Assembly: GCF_913775985.1 (NCBI RefSeq) | Contig: NZ_CAJYMB010000014.1 | Span: forward strand, 62,001-126,000 | DNA from: an uncultured Pluralibacter sp. | GTDB taxonomy: Bacteria > Pseudomonadota > Gammaproteobacteria > Enterobacterales > Enterobacteriaceae | DNA length: 64,000 bases | Direction: 5' to 3' | Shown here: piece by piece, positions 1 to 7,164 of the stretch | How the letters are laid out: each line of letters opens with the position of its first letter | Position numbering within the stretch: position 1 is the stretch's first letter | Position numbers and translations under genes: made by a program | Notes under the pieces: generated by a model | Databases searched by the model: none | What the model was told of the DNA's origin: nothing | What the model saw: only the letters and a program-made list of their open reading frames with translations

Positions 1-923
1 CGATCCTGACCGGGCTGATGCTGAAGCACACCATCATGCGTGGAGAAGCGTCGCCGTTCGTGATGGAGCTGCCGGTCTATCACGTTCCGCATCTGAAAAG
101 CCTGGTGATCCAGACCTGGCAGCGCCTGAAAGGCTTCGTGCTGCGCGCCGGTAAGGTGATTGTCATTGTCAGTATCTTCCTCAGCGCCCTGAACAGCTTT
201 ACCCTCAGCGGCAAAGCCGCCGACAGCATCAACGACTCGGCGCTGGCCTCCGTCAGCCGGGTGATCACTCCGATATTCAAACCCATTGGGGTCCATGAGG
301 ATAACTGGCAGGCCACCGTCGGCCTGTTTACCGGCGCAATGGCGAAAGAAGTGGTGGTCGGCACGCTCAACACGCTGTATACCGCCGAAAATATTCAGGA
401 AGAAGCATTCAACCCGGCCGAGTTCAGCCTCACGGGAGAACTTGGCGAAGCGGCCAGCGAAACCTGGCAGAGCCTGAAGGACACCTTCAGCCTCAGCGTG
501 CTGGCGAACCCGATTGAAGCCAGCAAGGGCGATGGCGAAATGGCCACCGGTTCAATGGGCGTAATGAGCAGCAAGTTCGGCAGCCCGGCGGCGGCCTACA
601 GCTACCTGATTTTCGTCCTGCTCTATATTCCGTGCATCTCGGTAATGGGCGCGATCGCGCGCGAATCCAGCCGCGGCTGGATGGGCTTCTCGATTCTGTG
701 GGGGCTCAATATCGCCTATTCGCTGTCAACGCTGTTCTATCAGGTCTCCAGCTACAGCCAGCACCCGCGCTATAGCCTGGTGTGTATCCTTGCGGTGGTG
801 CTGTTTAACATTATCGTGCTGGGCCTGCTGCGCCGGGCCCGTAGCCGGGTTGAGGTCAACCTGGCCGCAACCCATAAAACGGTCCACAGCTGCTGCAGCA
901 GCAGCGCCGGCGACTGCCATTAA
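1..923 (+). CDS. feoB: Fe(2+) transporter FeoB, C-terminal part (5' end outside the window)
   Basis: Inner-membrane ferrous iron permease. The reading frame is open from the left edge, so only about the last 305 residues are present; the N-terminal G-protein domain lies outside. The visible part is the membrane domain, with hydrophobic segments around 'VIVIVSIFLSAL' and 'SYLIFVLLYIPC', the second Gate-domain signature 'GAMAKEVVVGTL', and a cysteine-rich tail ending in 'CCSSSAGDCH'. The sequence follows the E. coli FeoB C-terminus closely. feoC follows after 12 bases, as in the feoABC operon. Identity is secure; the true start cannot be seen. Confidence 0.96.
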   Translation, partial: ILTGLMLKHTIMRGEASPFVMELPVYHVPHLKSLVIQTWQRLKGFVLRAGKVIVIVSIFLSALNSFTLSGKAADSINDSALASVSRVITPIFKPIGVHEDNWQATVGLFTGAMAKEVVVGTLNTLYTAENIQEEAFNPAEFSLTGELGEAASETWQSLKDTFSLSVLANPIEASKGDGEMATGSMGVMSSKFGSPAAAYSYLIFVLLYIPCISVMGAIARESSRGWMGFSILWGLNIAYSLSTLFYQVSSYSQHPRYSLVCILAVVLFNIIVLGLLRRARSRVEVNLAATHKTVHSCCSSSAGDCH

Positions 924-935
924 CAGGAGGCAACC

Positions 936-1172
936 GTGACTTCAATGATTGCGCTGCGCGATACGCTGGCGCTTCAGGGACGAATGGAGGCCAGCCAGCT
1001 CAGCCGCGCCCTGCACGCGCCGCAGCCAATGGTTGACGCCATGCTGCTGCGTCTGGAGGCGATGGGAAAAGCGAAGCGGATTATTGACGATCCGCAGTCG
1101 TGCCTGACCGGCAGCTGTAAAAGCTGCCCGGAGGGAAAAGCCTGCCGGCGCGAGCTATGGACGCTGGTATGA
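936..1172 (+). CDS. feoC: Ferrous iron transport accessory protein FeoC
   Basis: Small winged-helix protein (78 aa) at the end of the feo operon. It is thought to act as an Fe-S-sensing regulator or stabiliser of FeoB. The N-terminal half is helix-turn-helix-like ('[21 protein letters not shown]'). The C-terminal half carries four cysteines spaced C-x4-C-x2-C-x5-C ('[15 protein letters not shown]'), the family's Fe-S ligands. The GTG start is chosen because AGGAGG lies seven bases upstream and the protein then begins exactly like E. coli FeoC. The stop is only one base before the convergent bioH stop. Confidence 0.95.
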   Translation: MTSMIALRDTLALQGRMEASQLSRALHAPQPMVDAMLLRLEAMGKAKRIIDDPQSCLTGSCKSCPEGKACRRELWTLV

Positions 1173-1173
1173 A

Positions 1174-1968
1174 TCACGCGGGCTGCGGCCCGCTTTTTTT
1201 CGCCTGCGGTTTGAGCGCCAGCAGCGTCTCGCAAAACGCCTCGGGATGTGAGACAAATGGCGCGTGGGCCGCCTTATCCAGAATCAGCGAGCGGCTGTTA
1301 GGCCACAGCTCATCCAACAGCAGCGCAATTTTGCGCGGGACCAGGCCGTCGAGATAGCCGTAAATACGCAAGAACGGCACCTCTAACGCGCGCAGCGGCT
1401 CGCGGAGGTCGGCGGTTTTAAGGATCTCCAGCCCGCCGTTGAGTACCGCTTCCGGCGGCATTGGCAGGGCCAGCACCGCGCTCTTCAGCTTGCGCGCGTC
1501 CTGACGGGCGCTTTCGGTTCCCAGAGTTTGCAGCGCCAGGAAGCGCTCGACGGTTTTCTGAAAATCCTCGCTCAGCTGGCGCTGAAAGCCGGCCAGCGCT
1601 TCCGGTTTGATCCCCGGCCAGCCGTCGCGGGCGGCAAAGCACGGCGACGATGCAACAGTGACCAGCGCCTCAACCCGCTCGGGCGCGCTCAGCGCTATCT
1701 GGCTCGCCACCAGCCCGCCGAGGCTCCAGCCGAGCCAGATGGCTTTCGGCGGTGCCTTCTCCAGCACCCTCTCCGCCATCGCCTCCAGCGCCATCGCGCC
1801 AAATCCCCGGCTGCGCCCGAAGCCCGGCAGGTCTACCCGGTGCAGCGTGAAATGCGCGCTCAGCTGGGGCACGATGCAATCCCACACTTCCGCGTTCAGC
1901 CCCCATCCGTGCAGCAGCACAAGATGCGTATTTCCCTCGCCGGCGGTTTGCCACCAGATGTCGTTCAT
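1174..1968 (-). CDS. bioH: Pimeloyl-[acyl-carrier protein] methyl ester esterase BioH
   Basis: Cytoplasmic alpha/beta-hydrolase that removes the methyl group from pimeloyl-ACP methyl ester, ending the BioC-BioH route to the biotin precursor. The protein is 264 aa against 256 in E. coli. The nucleophile elbow 'GWSLGG' puts Ser at residue 82; Asp207 ('YGYLDG') and His235 ('KAAHAP') complete the triad at the E. coli positions. The extra C-terminal residues (about 'KKSGPQPA') are encoded by the feo terminator on the other strand, so they may be a by-product of the compact convergent arrangement. gntX is divergent. Confidence 0.96.
   Translation of the reverse strand: MNDIWWQTAGEGNTHLVLLHGWGLNAEVWDCIVPQLSAHFTLHRVDLPGFGRSRGFGAMALEAMAERVLEKAPPKAIWLGWSLGGLVASQIALSAPERVEALVTVASSPCFAARDGWPGIKPEALAGFQRQLSEDFQKTVERFLALQTLGTESARQDARKLKSAVLALPMPPEAVLNGGLEILKTADLREPLRALEVPFLRIYGYLDGLVPRKIALLLDELWPNSRSLILDKAAHAPFVSHPEAFCETLLALKPQAKKSGPQPA
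1178..1200 (+). terminator. Rho-independent terminator of the feo operon, inside the bioH 3' end
   Basis: Stem GCGGGC / GCCCGC (1178-1183 and 1188-1193) followed by seven T residues (1194-1200). It begins six bases after the feoC stop and lies inside the last codons of the convergent bioH gene. Confidence 0.85.
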
Positions 1969-2084
1969 CAGCTATTGTCTCGTTTATTAATCCGGAGGAT
2001 CGCTATGTTATACCCAAAATCCCGCAGGGCGCATTACGCCAGCGCGGCGAAACATGCCGCCGCCGGGCCGGTAGCGGGGTAATC

Positions 2085-2756
2085 GTGCACCTGTCCATTC
2101 ATAGCCTGTGCTGGCTGTGCCAGATGCCCCTCGCTCTATCCCACTGGGGGATCTGTTCCCGCTGCAGCGCGGCGCTTGCCCTCAGCGTACCGCTCTGTCC
2201 GCGCTGCGGGCTGCCGGCGGCGCACGCGCGCCTGCCGTGCGGGCGCTGTCTGCAGAAACCGCCGCCGTGGCAGCGGCTGGTCGCGGTAAACGACTATGCG
2301 CCGCCGCTGTCGGGGTTGATTAGAAAACTCAAGTTCAGCGGCCGTCCCGAAATCGCCCCGGCGCTGGCGAGGCTGCTGCTACTCAAGCTAGTGGCGATGC
2401 CGCAAAAGCCGGACCTGCTGATCGCCGTGCCGCTCTGGCGTTTTCGCCAGTGGCGGCGGGGCTACAATCAGGCAGATTTACTGTGCCGCTGCCTCTCACG
2501 CTGGCTGGGCTGCGGCTACCGGCCGGAGGCAATACGCCGCATCCGCGCCACGCGCATCCAGCACCGGCTGACCGCCAACCAGCGCAGAAAAAACCTCAAA
2601 AACGCCTTCTGCCTTGATTTTCCGGTTGCCGGGCTCCATATCGCCCTCGTGGACGATGTCGTCACCACTGGCGCTACCGCCGCCGAACTTTCCCGCCTGC
2701 TTTTGCAAAACGGCGCCGCGTCAGTTCAGGTATGGTGCCTGTGTCGTACCTTGTAG
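2085..2756 (+). CDS. gntX: DNA utilisation protein GntX/YhgH (ComF family)
   Basis: ComF-like phosphoribosyltransferase-fold protein (223 aa, about the E. coli length). In E. coli it is required to use DNA as a nutrient; the old gntX name came from gluconate work. The N-terminus has a zinc-finger-like set of cysteines ('CWLCQMPL', 'GICSRCS', 'CPRCGLP', 'CGRCLQ'). The C-terminal PRTase motif 'IALVDDVVTTGATA' (about 187-200) holds the PRPP-binding acidic pair. The GTG start at 2085 gives the E. coli-like N-terminus; no strong ribosome site is visible. nfuA follows 58 bases later behind its own promoter. Confidence 0.92.
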   Translation: MHLSIHSLCWLCQMPLALSHWGICSRCSAALALSVPLCPRCGLPAAHARLPCGRCLQKPPPWQRLVAVNDYAPPLSGLIRKLKFSGRPEIAPALARLLLLKLVAMPQKPDLLIAVPLWRFRQWRRGYNQADLLCRCLSRWLGCGYRPEAIRRIRATRIQHRLTANQRRKNLKNAFCLDFPVAGLHIALVDDVVTTGATAAELSRLLLQNGAASVQVWCLCRTL

Positions 2757-2779
2757 CCCCCCAAAGATGGGCGTATTAT
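2751..2779 (+). promoter_or_regulatory. Predicted sigma-70 promoter of nfuA
   Basis: TTGTAG (2751-2756), a 17-base spacer and TATTAT (2774-2779). The -35 box overlaps the last codons of gntX. Predicted transcription start near 2786, inside the IscR-like site. Confidence 0.6.
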
Positions 2780-2802
2780 AACCAACTAAAATAGTCAACT
2801 AT
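2778..2802 (+). promoter_or_regulatory. IscR type-1 binding site upstream of nfuA
   Basis: This 25-base dyad reads ATAACCAACT-AAAA-TAGTCAACTAT with no gap. It matches the published type-1 IscR consensus (ATASYYGACT-RWWW-YAGTCRRSTAT) at all but two positions by my count. It covers the predicted nfuA transcription start, so [2Fe-2S]-IscR binding should repress. E. coli nfuA (yhgI) is a known IscR target, which fits. Confidence 0.75.
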
Positions 2803-2814
2803 TAGGCCAACGCT

Positions 2815-3390
2815 ATGATCCGTATCTCTGATACCGCACAATCGCACTTCGCCAAACTGCTCGCAAATCAGGAAGAAGGGACACAAATCCGCGTATTTGT
2901 GATCAACCCCGGCACGCCGAATGCTGAATGCGGCGTTTCCTACTGCCCGCCGGACGCGGTTGAAGCGTCCGACACCGCGCTGAAATTCGATCAGCTGACG
3001 GCGTATGTCGACGAGCTGAGCGCGCCGTATCTCGAAGATGCGGAAATCGACTTTGTTACCGATCAGCTGGGTTCACAGCTGACGCTGAAGGCGCCAAACG
3101 CCAAAATGCGTAAAGTCTCCGACGACGCGCCGCTGATGGAGCGCGTTGAATACCTGCTGCAGTCGCAGATTAACCCGCAGCTGGCCGGCCACGGCGGTCG
3201 CGTTTCGCTGATGGAAATTACCGACGACGGGCTGGCAATTCTGCAGTTCGGCGGCGGCTGTAACGGCTGCTCAATGGTAGATGTCACGCTCAAAGAAGGT
3301 ATCGAGAAGCAGCTGCTGAACGAATTCCCGGAGCTGAAAGGCGTGCGCGATCTGACCGAACACCAGCGCGGCGAGCACTCCTACTACTGA
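2815..3390 (+). CDS. nfuA: Fe-S biogenesis protein NfuA
   Basis: Fe-S carrier (191 aa, identical in length to E. coli) that delivers [4Fe-4S] clusters to apo-enzymes, especially under iron or oxidative stress. Residues about 1-95 form a degenerate A-type carrier domain lacking the usual cluster cysteines. Residues about 110-191 form the Nfu domain with the CxxC cluster site at Cys149/Cys152 ('GGGCNGCSM'). It is transcribed alone from the promoter carrying the IscR-like site and is followed by a terminator hairpin. Confidence 0.97.
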   Translation: MIRISDTAQSHFAKLLANQEEGTQIRVFVINPGTPNAECGVSYCPPDAVEASDTALKFDQLTAYVDELSAPYLEDAEIDFVTDQLGSQLTLKAPNAKMRKVSDDAPLMERVEYLLQSQINPQLAGHGGRVSLMEITDDGLAILQFGGGCNGCSMVDVTLKEGIEKQLLNEFPELKGVRDLTEHQRGEHSYY

Positions 3391-3398
3391 TTTCCCCC

Positions 3399-3423
3399 GC
3401 CGGCAGCGCCCGCTGCCGGCTTT
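3399..3423 (+). terminator. Terminator hairpin after nfuA
   Basis: A 10-bp perfect stem, GCCGGCAGCG (3399-3408) and CGCTGCCGGC (3411-3420), followed by TTT then C residues. The T-run is short, so termination may be imperfect. Confidence 0.65.
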
Positions 3424-3450
3424 CCCCCATCCGTTAATCCCTTCTGATAG

Positions 3451-3466
3451 TTTGACCTGGTTCTCA
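3451..3466 (+). promoter_or_regulatory. Possible CRP site upstream of gntT
   Basis: TTTGA-CCTGGT-TCTCA resembles TGTGA-N6-TCACA. It lies about 57 bases upstream of the first GntR operator, close to where cAMP-CRP activates E. coli gntT. Only one half-site is good. Confidence 0.4.
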
Positions 3467-3507
3467 TAATTAATATTTTGTCCGCCCGGGTGATGTTCAA
3501 TCTTGCG

Positions 3508-3523
3508 GTGTTACCCGTATCAT
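3508..3523 (+). promoter_or_regulatory. GntR operator 1 of gntT
   Basis: GTGTTACCCGTATCAT differs by one base from the E. coli GntR operator ATGTTACCCGTATCAT. In E. coli a site like this overlaps the gntT promoter just upstream of the transcription start. Confidence 0.75.
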
Positions 3524-3646
3524 CCTCTGTGGGAGTTGTGGGCAAAAATTAGCCAGCTATGCTGTGAGAAGCTCAGGCCATGAAAGCCGCGCGTGATGCC
3601 GCTATTCCCGCACTAAAAATACGCTTTTATTTGCTATCCCATATTG

Positions 3647-3662
3647 ATGTTACCAATAACAA
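3647..3662 (+). promoter_or_regulatory. GntR operator 2 of gntT, in the leader
   Basis: ATGTTACCAATAACAA is a second GntR-operator-like dyad, 139 bases downstream of the first and 16 bases before the gntT start codon. E. coli gntT likewise has a second operator well downstream of the start of transcription, so repression by looping or roadblock is likely. Gluconate would relieve it. Confidence 0.65.
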
Positions 3663-3678
3663 AAAGGCCTTTTAAATT

Positions 3679-4995
3679 ATGCCATTAGTCATCGTTGCTA
3701 TCGGTGTCGCTTTATTACTCTTGCTGATGATCCGCTTTAAATTAAACGGCTTTATCGCGCTGGTGCTGGTGGCGCTGGCCGTCGGTTTAATGCAGGGCAT
3801 GCCGCTGGATAAAGTCATTGCCTCCATTAAAGCCGGGGTTGGCGGAACGCTGGGCAGTCTGGCGCTGATCATGGGCTTCGGCGCCATGCTGGGCAAAATG
3901 CTGGCGGACTGCGGCGGCGCGCAGCGCATCGCCACTACCCTGATTGCCAAATTCGGCAAGAAGCATATTCAGTGGGCAGTGGTGCTGACCGGGTTCACCG
4001 TCGGCTTTGCCCTGTTCTACGAAGTGGGCTTCGTGCTGATGCTGCCACTGGTATTTACCATCGCCGCCGCGGCCAACATTCCGCTGCTGTACGTCGGCGT
4101 GCCGATGGCCGCCGCGCTGTCTGTGACCCACGGCTTCCTGCCGCCGCATCCGGGCCCGACCGCCATTGCCACCATTTTCCACGCGGATATGGGTAAAACC
4201 CTGCTGTTTGGCACCATTCTGGCCATCCCGACCGTGATCCTGGCCGGGCCGGTTTATGCCCGCGTGCTGAAAGGCATCGACAAGCCGATCCCGGAAGGCC
4301 TGTACAACGCCAAAACCTTTACCGAAGCCGAGATGCCGAGCTTCGGCGTCAGCGTCTGGACATCGCTGGTGCCGGTGGTGCTGATGGCGCTGCGCGCGGT
4401 CGCCGAGATGGTGCTGCCGAAAGGCCACGCCCTGCTGCCGGTGGCGGAGTTCTTCGGCGATCCGGTGATGGCGACGCTGATTGCGGTGCTGATTGCGGTG
4501 TTCACCTTCGGCCTCAACCGCGGCCGCTCGATGGATCAGATTAACGAAACCCTCGGTTCATCCATCAAAATCATCGCCATGATGCTGCTGATTATCGGCG
4601 GCGGCGGCGCGTTCAAGCAGGTGCTGGTGGACAGCGGCGTCGATAAGTACATCGCCTCGATCATGCACGAAACTAACGTCTCTCCGCTGTTTATGGCGTG
4701 GTCTATCGCCGCCGTTCTGCGTATCGCGCTGGGCTCGGCGACCGTGGCGGCCATTACCGCCGGCGGGATCGCCGCACCGCTTATCGCCACGACCGGCGTA
4801 AGCCCGGAGCTGATGGTGATTGCCGTCGGTTCCGGCAGCGTGATTTTCTCCCACGTGAACGATCCGGGCTTCTGGCTGTTCAAGGAGTACTTCAACCTGA
4901 CTATCGGCGAAACCATCAAGTCGTGGTCGATGCTGGAAACCATTATTTCCCTGTGCGGCCTGATCGGCTGTCTGCTGCTGGGCATGGTGGTTTAA
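3679..4995 (+). CDS. gntT: High-affinity gluconate transporter GntT
   Basis: Inner-membrane gluconate/H+ symporter of the GntP family. It is 438 aa, the E. coli length, and near-identical over long stretches. It is hydrophobic throughout, with about 12-14 predicted membrane segments and the family stretches 'FALFYEVGFVLMLPL' and 'VTHGFLPPHPGP'. It imports gluconate for GntK and the Entner-Doudoroff route; neither gntK nor gntR is in this window. The long leader (from about 3520) carries two GntR operators and an upstream CRP-like site. A bidirectional terminator follows. Confidence 0.97.
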   Translation: MPLVIVAIGVALLLLLMIRFKLNGFIALVLVALAVGLMQGMPLDKVIASIKAGVGGTLGSLALIMGFGAMLGKMLADCGGAQRIATTLIAKFGKKHIQWAVVLTGFTVGFALFYEVGFVLMLPLVFTIAAAANIPLLYVGVPMAAALSVTHGFLPPHPGPTAIATIFHADMGKTLLFGTILAIPTVILAGPVYARVLKGIDKPIPEGLYNAKTFTEAEMPSFGVSVWTSLVPVVLMALRAVAEMVLPKGHALLPVAEFFGDPVMATLIAVLIAVFTFGLNRGRSMDQINETLGSSIKIIAMMLLIIGGGGAFKQVLVDSGVDKYIASIMHETNVSPLFMAWSIAAVLRIALGSATVAAITAGGIAAPLIATTGVSPELMVIAVGSGSVIFSHVNDPGFWLFKEYFNLTIGETIKSWSMLETIISLCGLIGCLLLGMVV

Positions 4996-5023
4996 GCAGA
5001 TCTGGTAGATGCATTGCAGTAAA

Positions 5024-5050
5024 AAAGAACCCGCCGACGGCGGGTTCTTT
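5024..5050. terminator. Bidirectional terminator between gntT and malQ
   Basis: A 12-bp perfect stem, AAAGAACCCGCC (5024-5035) and GGCGGGTTCTTT (5039-5050), with a 3-base loop. The A and T ends serve both strands, ending gntT (plus) and malPQ (minus). Confidence 0.85.
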
Positions 5051-5079
5051 ACTTTGTGAGGCAGAGAAAAGCAGTACGC

Positions 5080-7155
5080 TTATTTCGCGTTATTCACCGC
5101 CCGGCGCCGCTTGTCCAGATCCTTGATGAGCTTATTCACCGAGGCGTCGGCAAACATCGCCTCGAGGCTGGTGGAGAGCTTGCGCCGCCAGTTCTTGTAC
5201 TGGTTGCTGGTGCCCGGCACATTCACCGGCGAGGCCATATCCAGCCAGTCTTCCGGCTGCAGGCCCAGCAGCGCGCTGCGGCTGTCGGCGATATAGCGCT
5301 GCATCCCGCGGTTGAGCGCGGCCGTCATTCCCATCAGCGAGGCGTTATGCCCTGCGCGCTTCGGCAGGCAGCCCGCCGCGTGCAGCGCATCCAGCAGCGC
5401 CTGCTTCGCCCGCTCGCGCTCCTGATACAGCCCGCGCAGTACCTCTTCGTCAGGATAGAGGCCGAGAGTTTTACCCAGCGACAGATCGCCGCTGTCCCAC
5501 CAGCCGCGCAGGGTCGGCAGATCGTGGGTGGTCGCCACCGCCATCGCCTGCTCAAGCCACGCGGAGGGCTTGCGGAACCCCTTTTTCGGCTCGTTTTCGA
5601 AATAGAGCACCTTGTAAGAGTAAACCCCACTTTTGCGCAGCTTGCCGACGATCTCCTCCGGCACCGTACCGAGATCTTCGCCGATCACCATACAGCGGTG
5701 ACGCTTGCTCTCCAGCGCCAGGATCGACAGCAGATCGTCAACGGGATAGTGAACGTAGGCGCCGCGATCGGCAGTTTCACCGTAGGGGATCCACCACAGG
5801 CGCAGCACCGACATGACGTGATCGATGCGCAGCGCCCCGCAGTCTTGCATGTTGCCGCGCAGCAGATCGATAAACGGCTCGTAGGCGCGGTCGGCCATGA
5901 CGTGCGGATCCATCGGCGGCAGGCCCCAGTTCTGACCCAGCGGGCCGAGAATATCCGGCGGCGCGCCGACGGAGGCCTTGAGGCAGTACAGATCGCGGTT
6001 GCGCCAGGTTTCCGCTCCGCCCTCGGCAACCCCTACCGCCAGATCGCGATACAGGCCAATCGGCATCTGGTGCTGCTGGCTCACCTGCCAGCAGGCGGCA
6101 AACTGGCTGTGCGCCAGCCACTGCAGCCAGAGGAAGAAATCCACGTCATCGGCGTGCTGCTGGCAAAAGCGCAGCACCTCTTTGCTTTCGGTATCCCGAT
6201 ACGCTTCAGGCCAGGCGGGCCAGCCCCAGCGCTGCGCATCCTCTTTCACCTGATACGCGTGCAGGGCGTCAAACGCGGCCTGCCAGTAGAGGCTGTCGCC
6301 CTCCTGCTTCACGAAAGCACGAAATTCCGCCATCTGCTCGTCGTCGCGGGCAGAGAAGGTTTTCCACGCCAGACGCAGCGCGGCCATTTTCAGGGTGGTG
6401 ACGCTGGTGTAGTCCACCCATTCGGCCTGCCGGGCTGCCGTCAGCAGCTGTTGGGTATCCGGCAGCTGCCACCAGGCCTGCGCCTCCTCGCTGAGGCGAA
6501 AGTCCTCAACGCTGTTCACGTCGATGTAGAGCACGTTCAGCCAGCGCCGGGAGGACGGGCTGTACGGGCTGGCGCTCTCGGGATTGGCGGGATAGAGCGC
6601 GTGAATCGGATTGAGGCCAATAAACGATCCGCCCCGCCGGGCAATCTCCGGCAGCATCGCTTTTAAATCACCAAAGTCGCCGATGCCCCAGTTCTTCTCC
6701 GAGCGCAAGGTGTAGAGCTGCACGCAGCTGCCCCACAGCTTTTCGCCTTCTTTCAGCGCCGGCGGCTCGTAGCAGCGCACCGGAGCCACGATGATCCGGC
6801 AGTGCCAGCGCTTGTCGCCGTGCACCAGCGTCAGCGAGTGATACCCTTCCGGCAGCCGCTTCGGCAGCGTCAGGGCGCTTCCGCCGGCGACACTGCCGTC
6901 ATGGCGATCGCCCTCTTCGGTGGTCAGCAGCCAGCGGTATTCCCCACGGCCTTCAACAGGCAGGGTCATGGCTTTACCGTGGGTAAAGACTTTCACGCCG
7001 GGCACCGGCGCTCCGGTATTGGGGAGGCTGTGCATCGCCTCCAGCAGGCGGCGCTTGGTGTCCGCGTCAATCGACTGCGGCTTGCCGTGCGCGTTGATGA
7101 ACTTTGGGCTGATGCCCGCCGCCTGCGCCTCTTTATCAAGACGTTTGCTCTCCAT
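5080..7155 (-). CDS. malQ: 4-alpha-glucanotransferase (amylomaltase) MalQ
   Basis: Cytoplasmic GH77 enzyme (691 aa; E. coli 694) that disproportionates maltose and maltodextrins, releasing glucose and building longer chains for MalP. The catalytic motifs are 'ALRIDHVMS' (nucleophile Asp), 'IGEDLGTVP' (acid/base Glu) and 'TTHDLPTLRGWW' (transition-state Asp). The N-terminal extension before the barrel is typical of enterobacterial MalQ. It lies nine bases downstream of malP in the same operon and ends before the shared terminator with gntT. Confidence 0.97.
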   Translation of the reverse strand: MESKRLDKEAQAAGISPKFINAHGKPQSIDADTKRRLLEAMHSLPNTGAPVPGVKVFTHGKAMTLPVEGRGEYRWLLTTEEGDRHDGSVAGGSALTLPKRLPEGYHSLTLVHGDKRWHCRIIVAPVRCYEPPALKEGEKLWGSCVQLYTLRSEKNWGIGDFGDLKAMLPEIARRGGSFIGLNPIHALYPANPESASPYSPSSRRWLNVLYIDVNSVEDFRLSEEAQAWWQLPDTQQLLTAARQAEWVDYTSVTTLKMAALRLAWKTFSARDDEQMAEFRAFVKQEGDSLYWQAAFDALHAYQVKEDAQRWGWPAWPEAYRDTESKEVLRFCQQHADDVDFFLWLQWLAHSQFAACWQVSQQHQMPIGLYRDLAVGVAEGGAETWRNRDLYCLKASVGAPPDILGPLGQNWGLPPMDPHVMADRAYEPFIDLLRGNMQDCGALRIDHVMSVLRLWWIPYGETADRGAYVHYPVDDLLSILALESKRHRCMVIGEDLGTVPEEIVGKLRKSGVYSYKVLYFENEPKKGFRKPSAWLEQAMAVATTHDLPTLRGWWDSGDLSLGKTLGLYPDEEVLRGLYQERERAKQALLDALHAAGCLPKRAGHNASLMGMTAALNRGMQRYIADSRSALLGLQPEDWLDMASPVNVPGTSNQYKNWRRKLSTSLEAMFADASVNKLIKDLDKRRRAVNNAK

Positions 7156-7164
7156 AGCGCTCCT

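Noticed and set aside
1998..2020. GTTATACCCAAAAT near bioH-gntX, looking like an ERIC left end.
   Set aside because: No further ERIC sequence follows; the resemblance is too short.
5056..6666. 536-codon open frame antisense to malQ.
   Set aside because: Shadow of the GC-rich malQ codons; composition Arg/Gln/His-rich, as in other antisense frames here, while malQ is certain.
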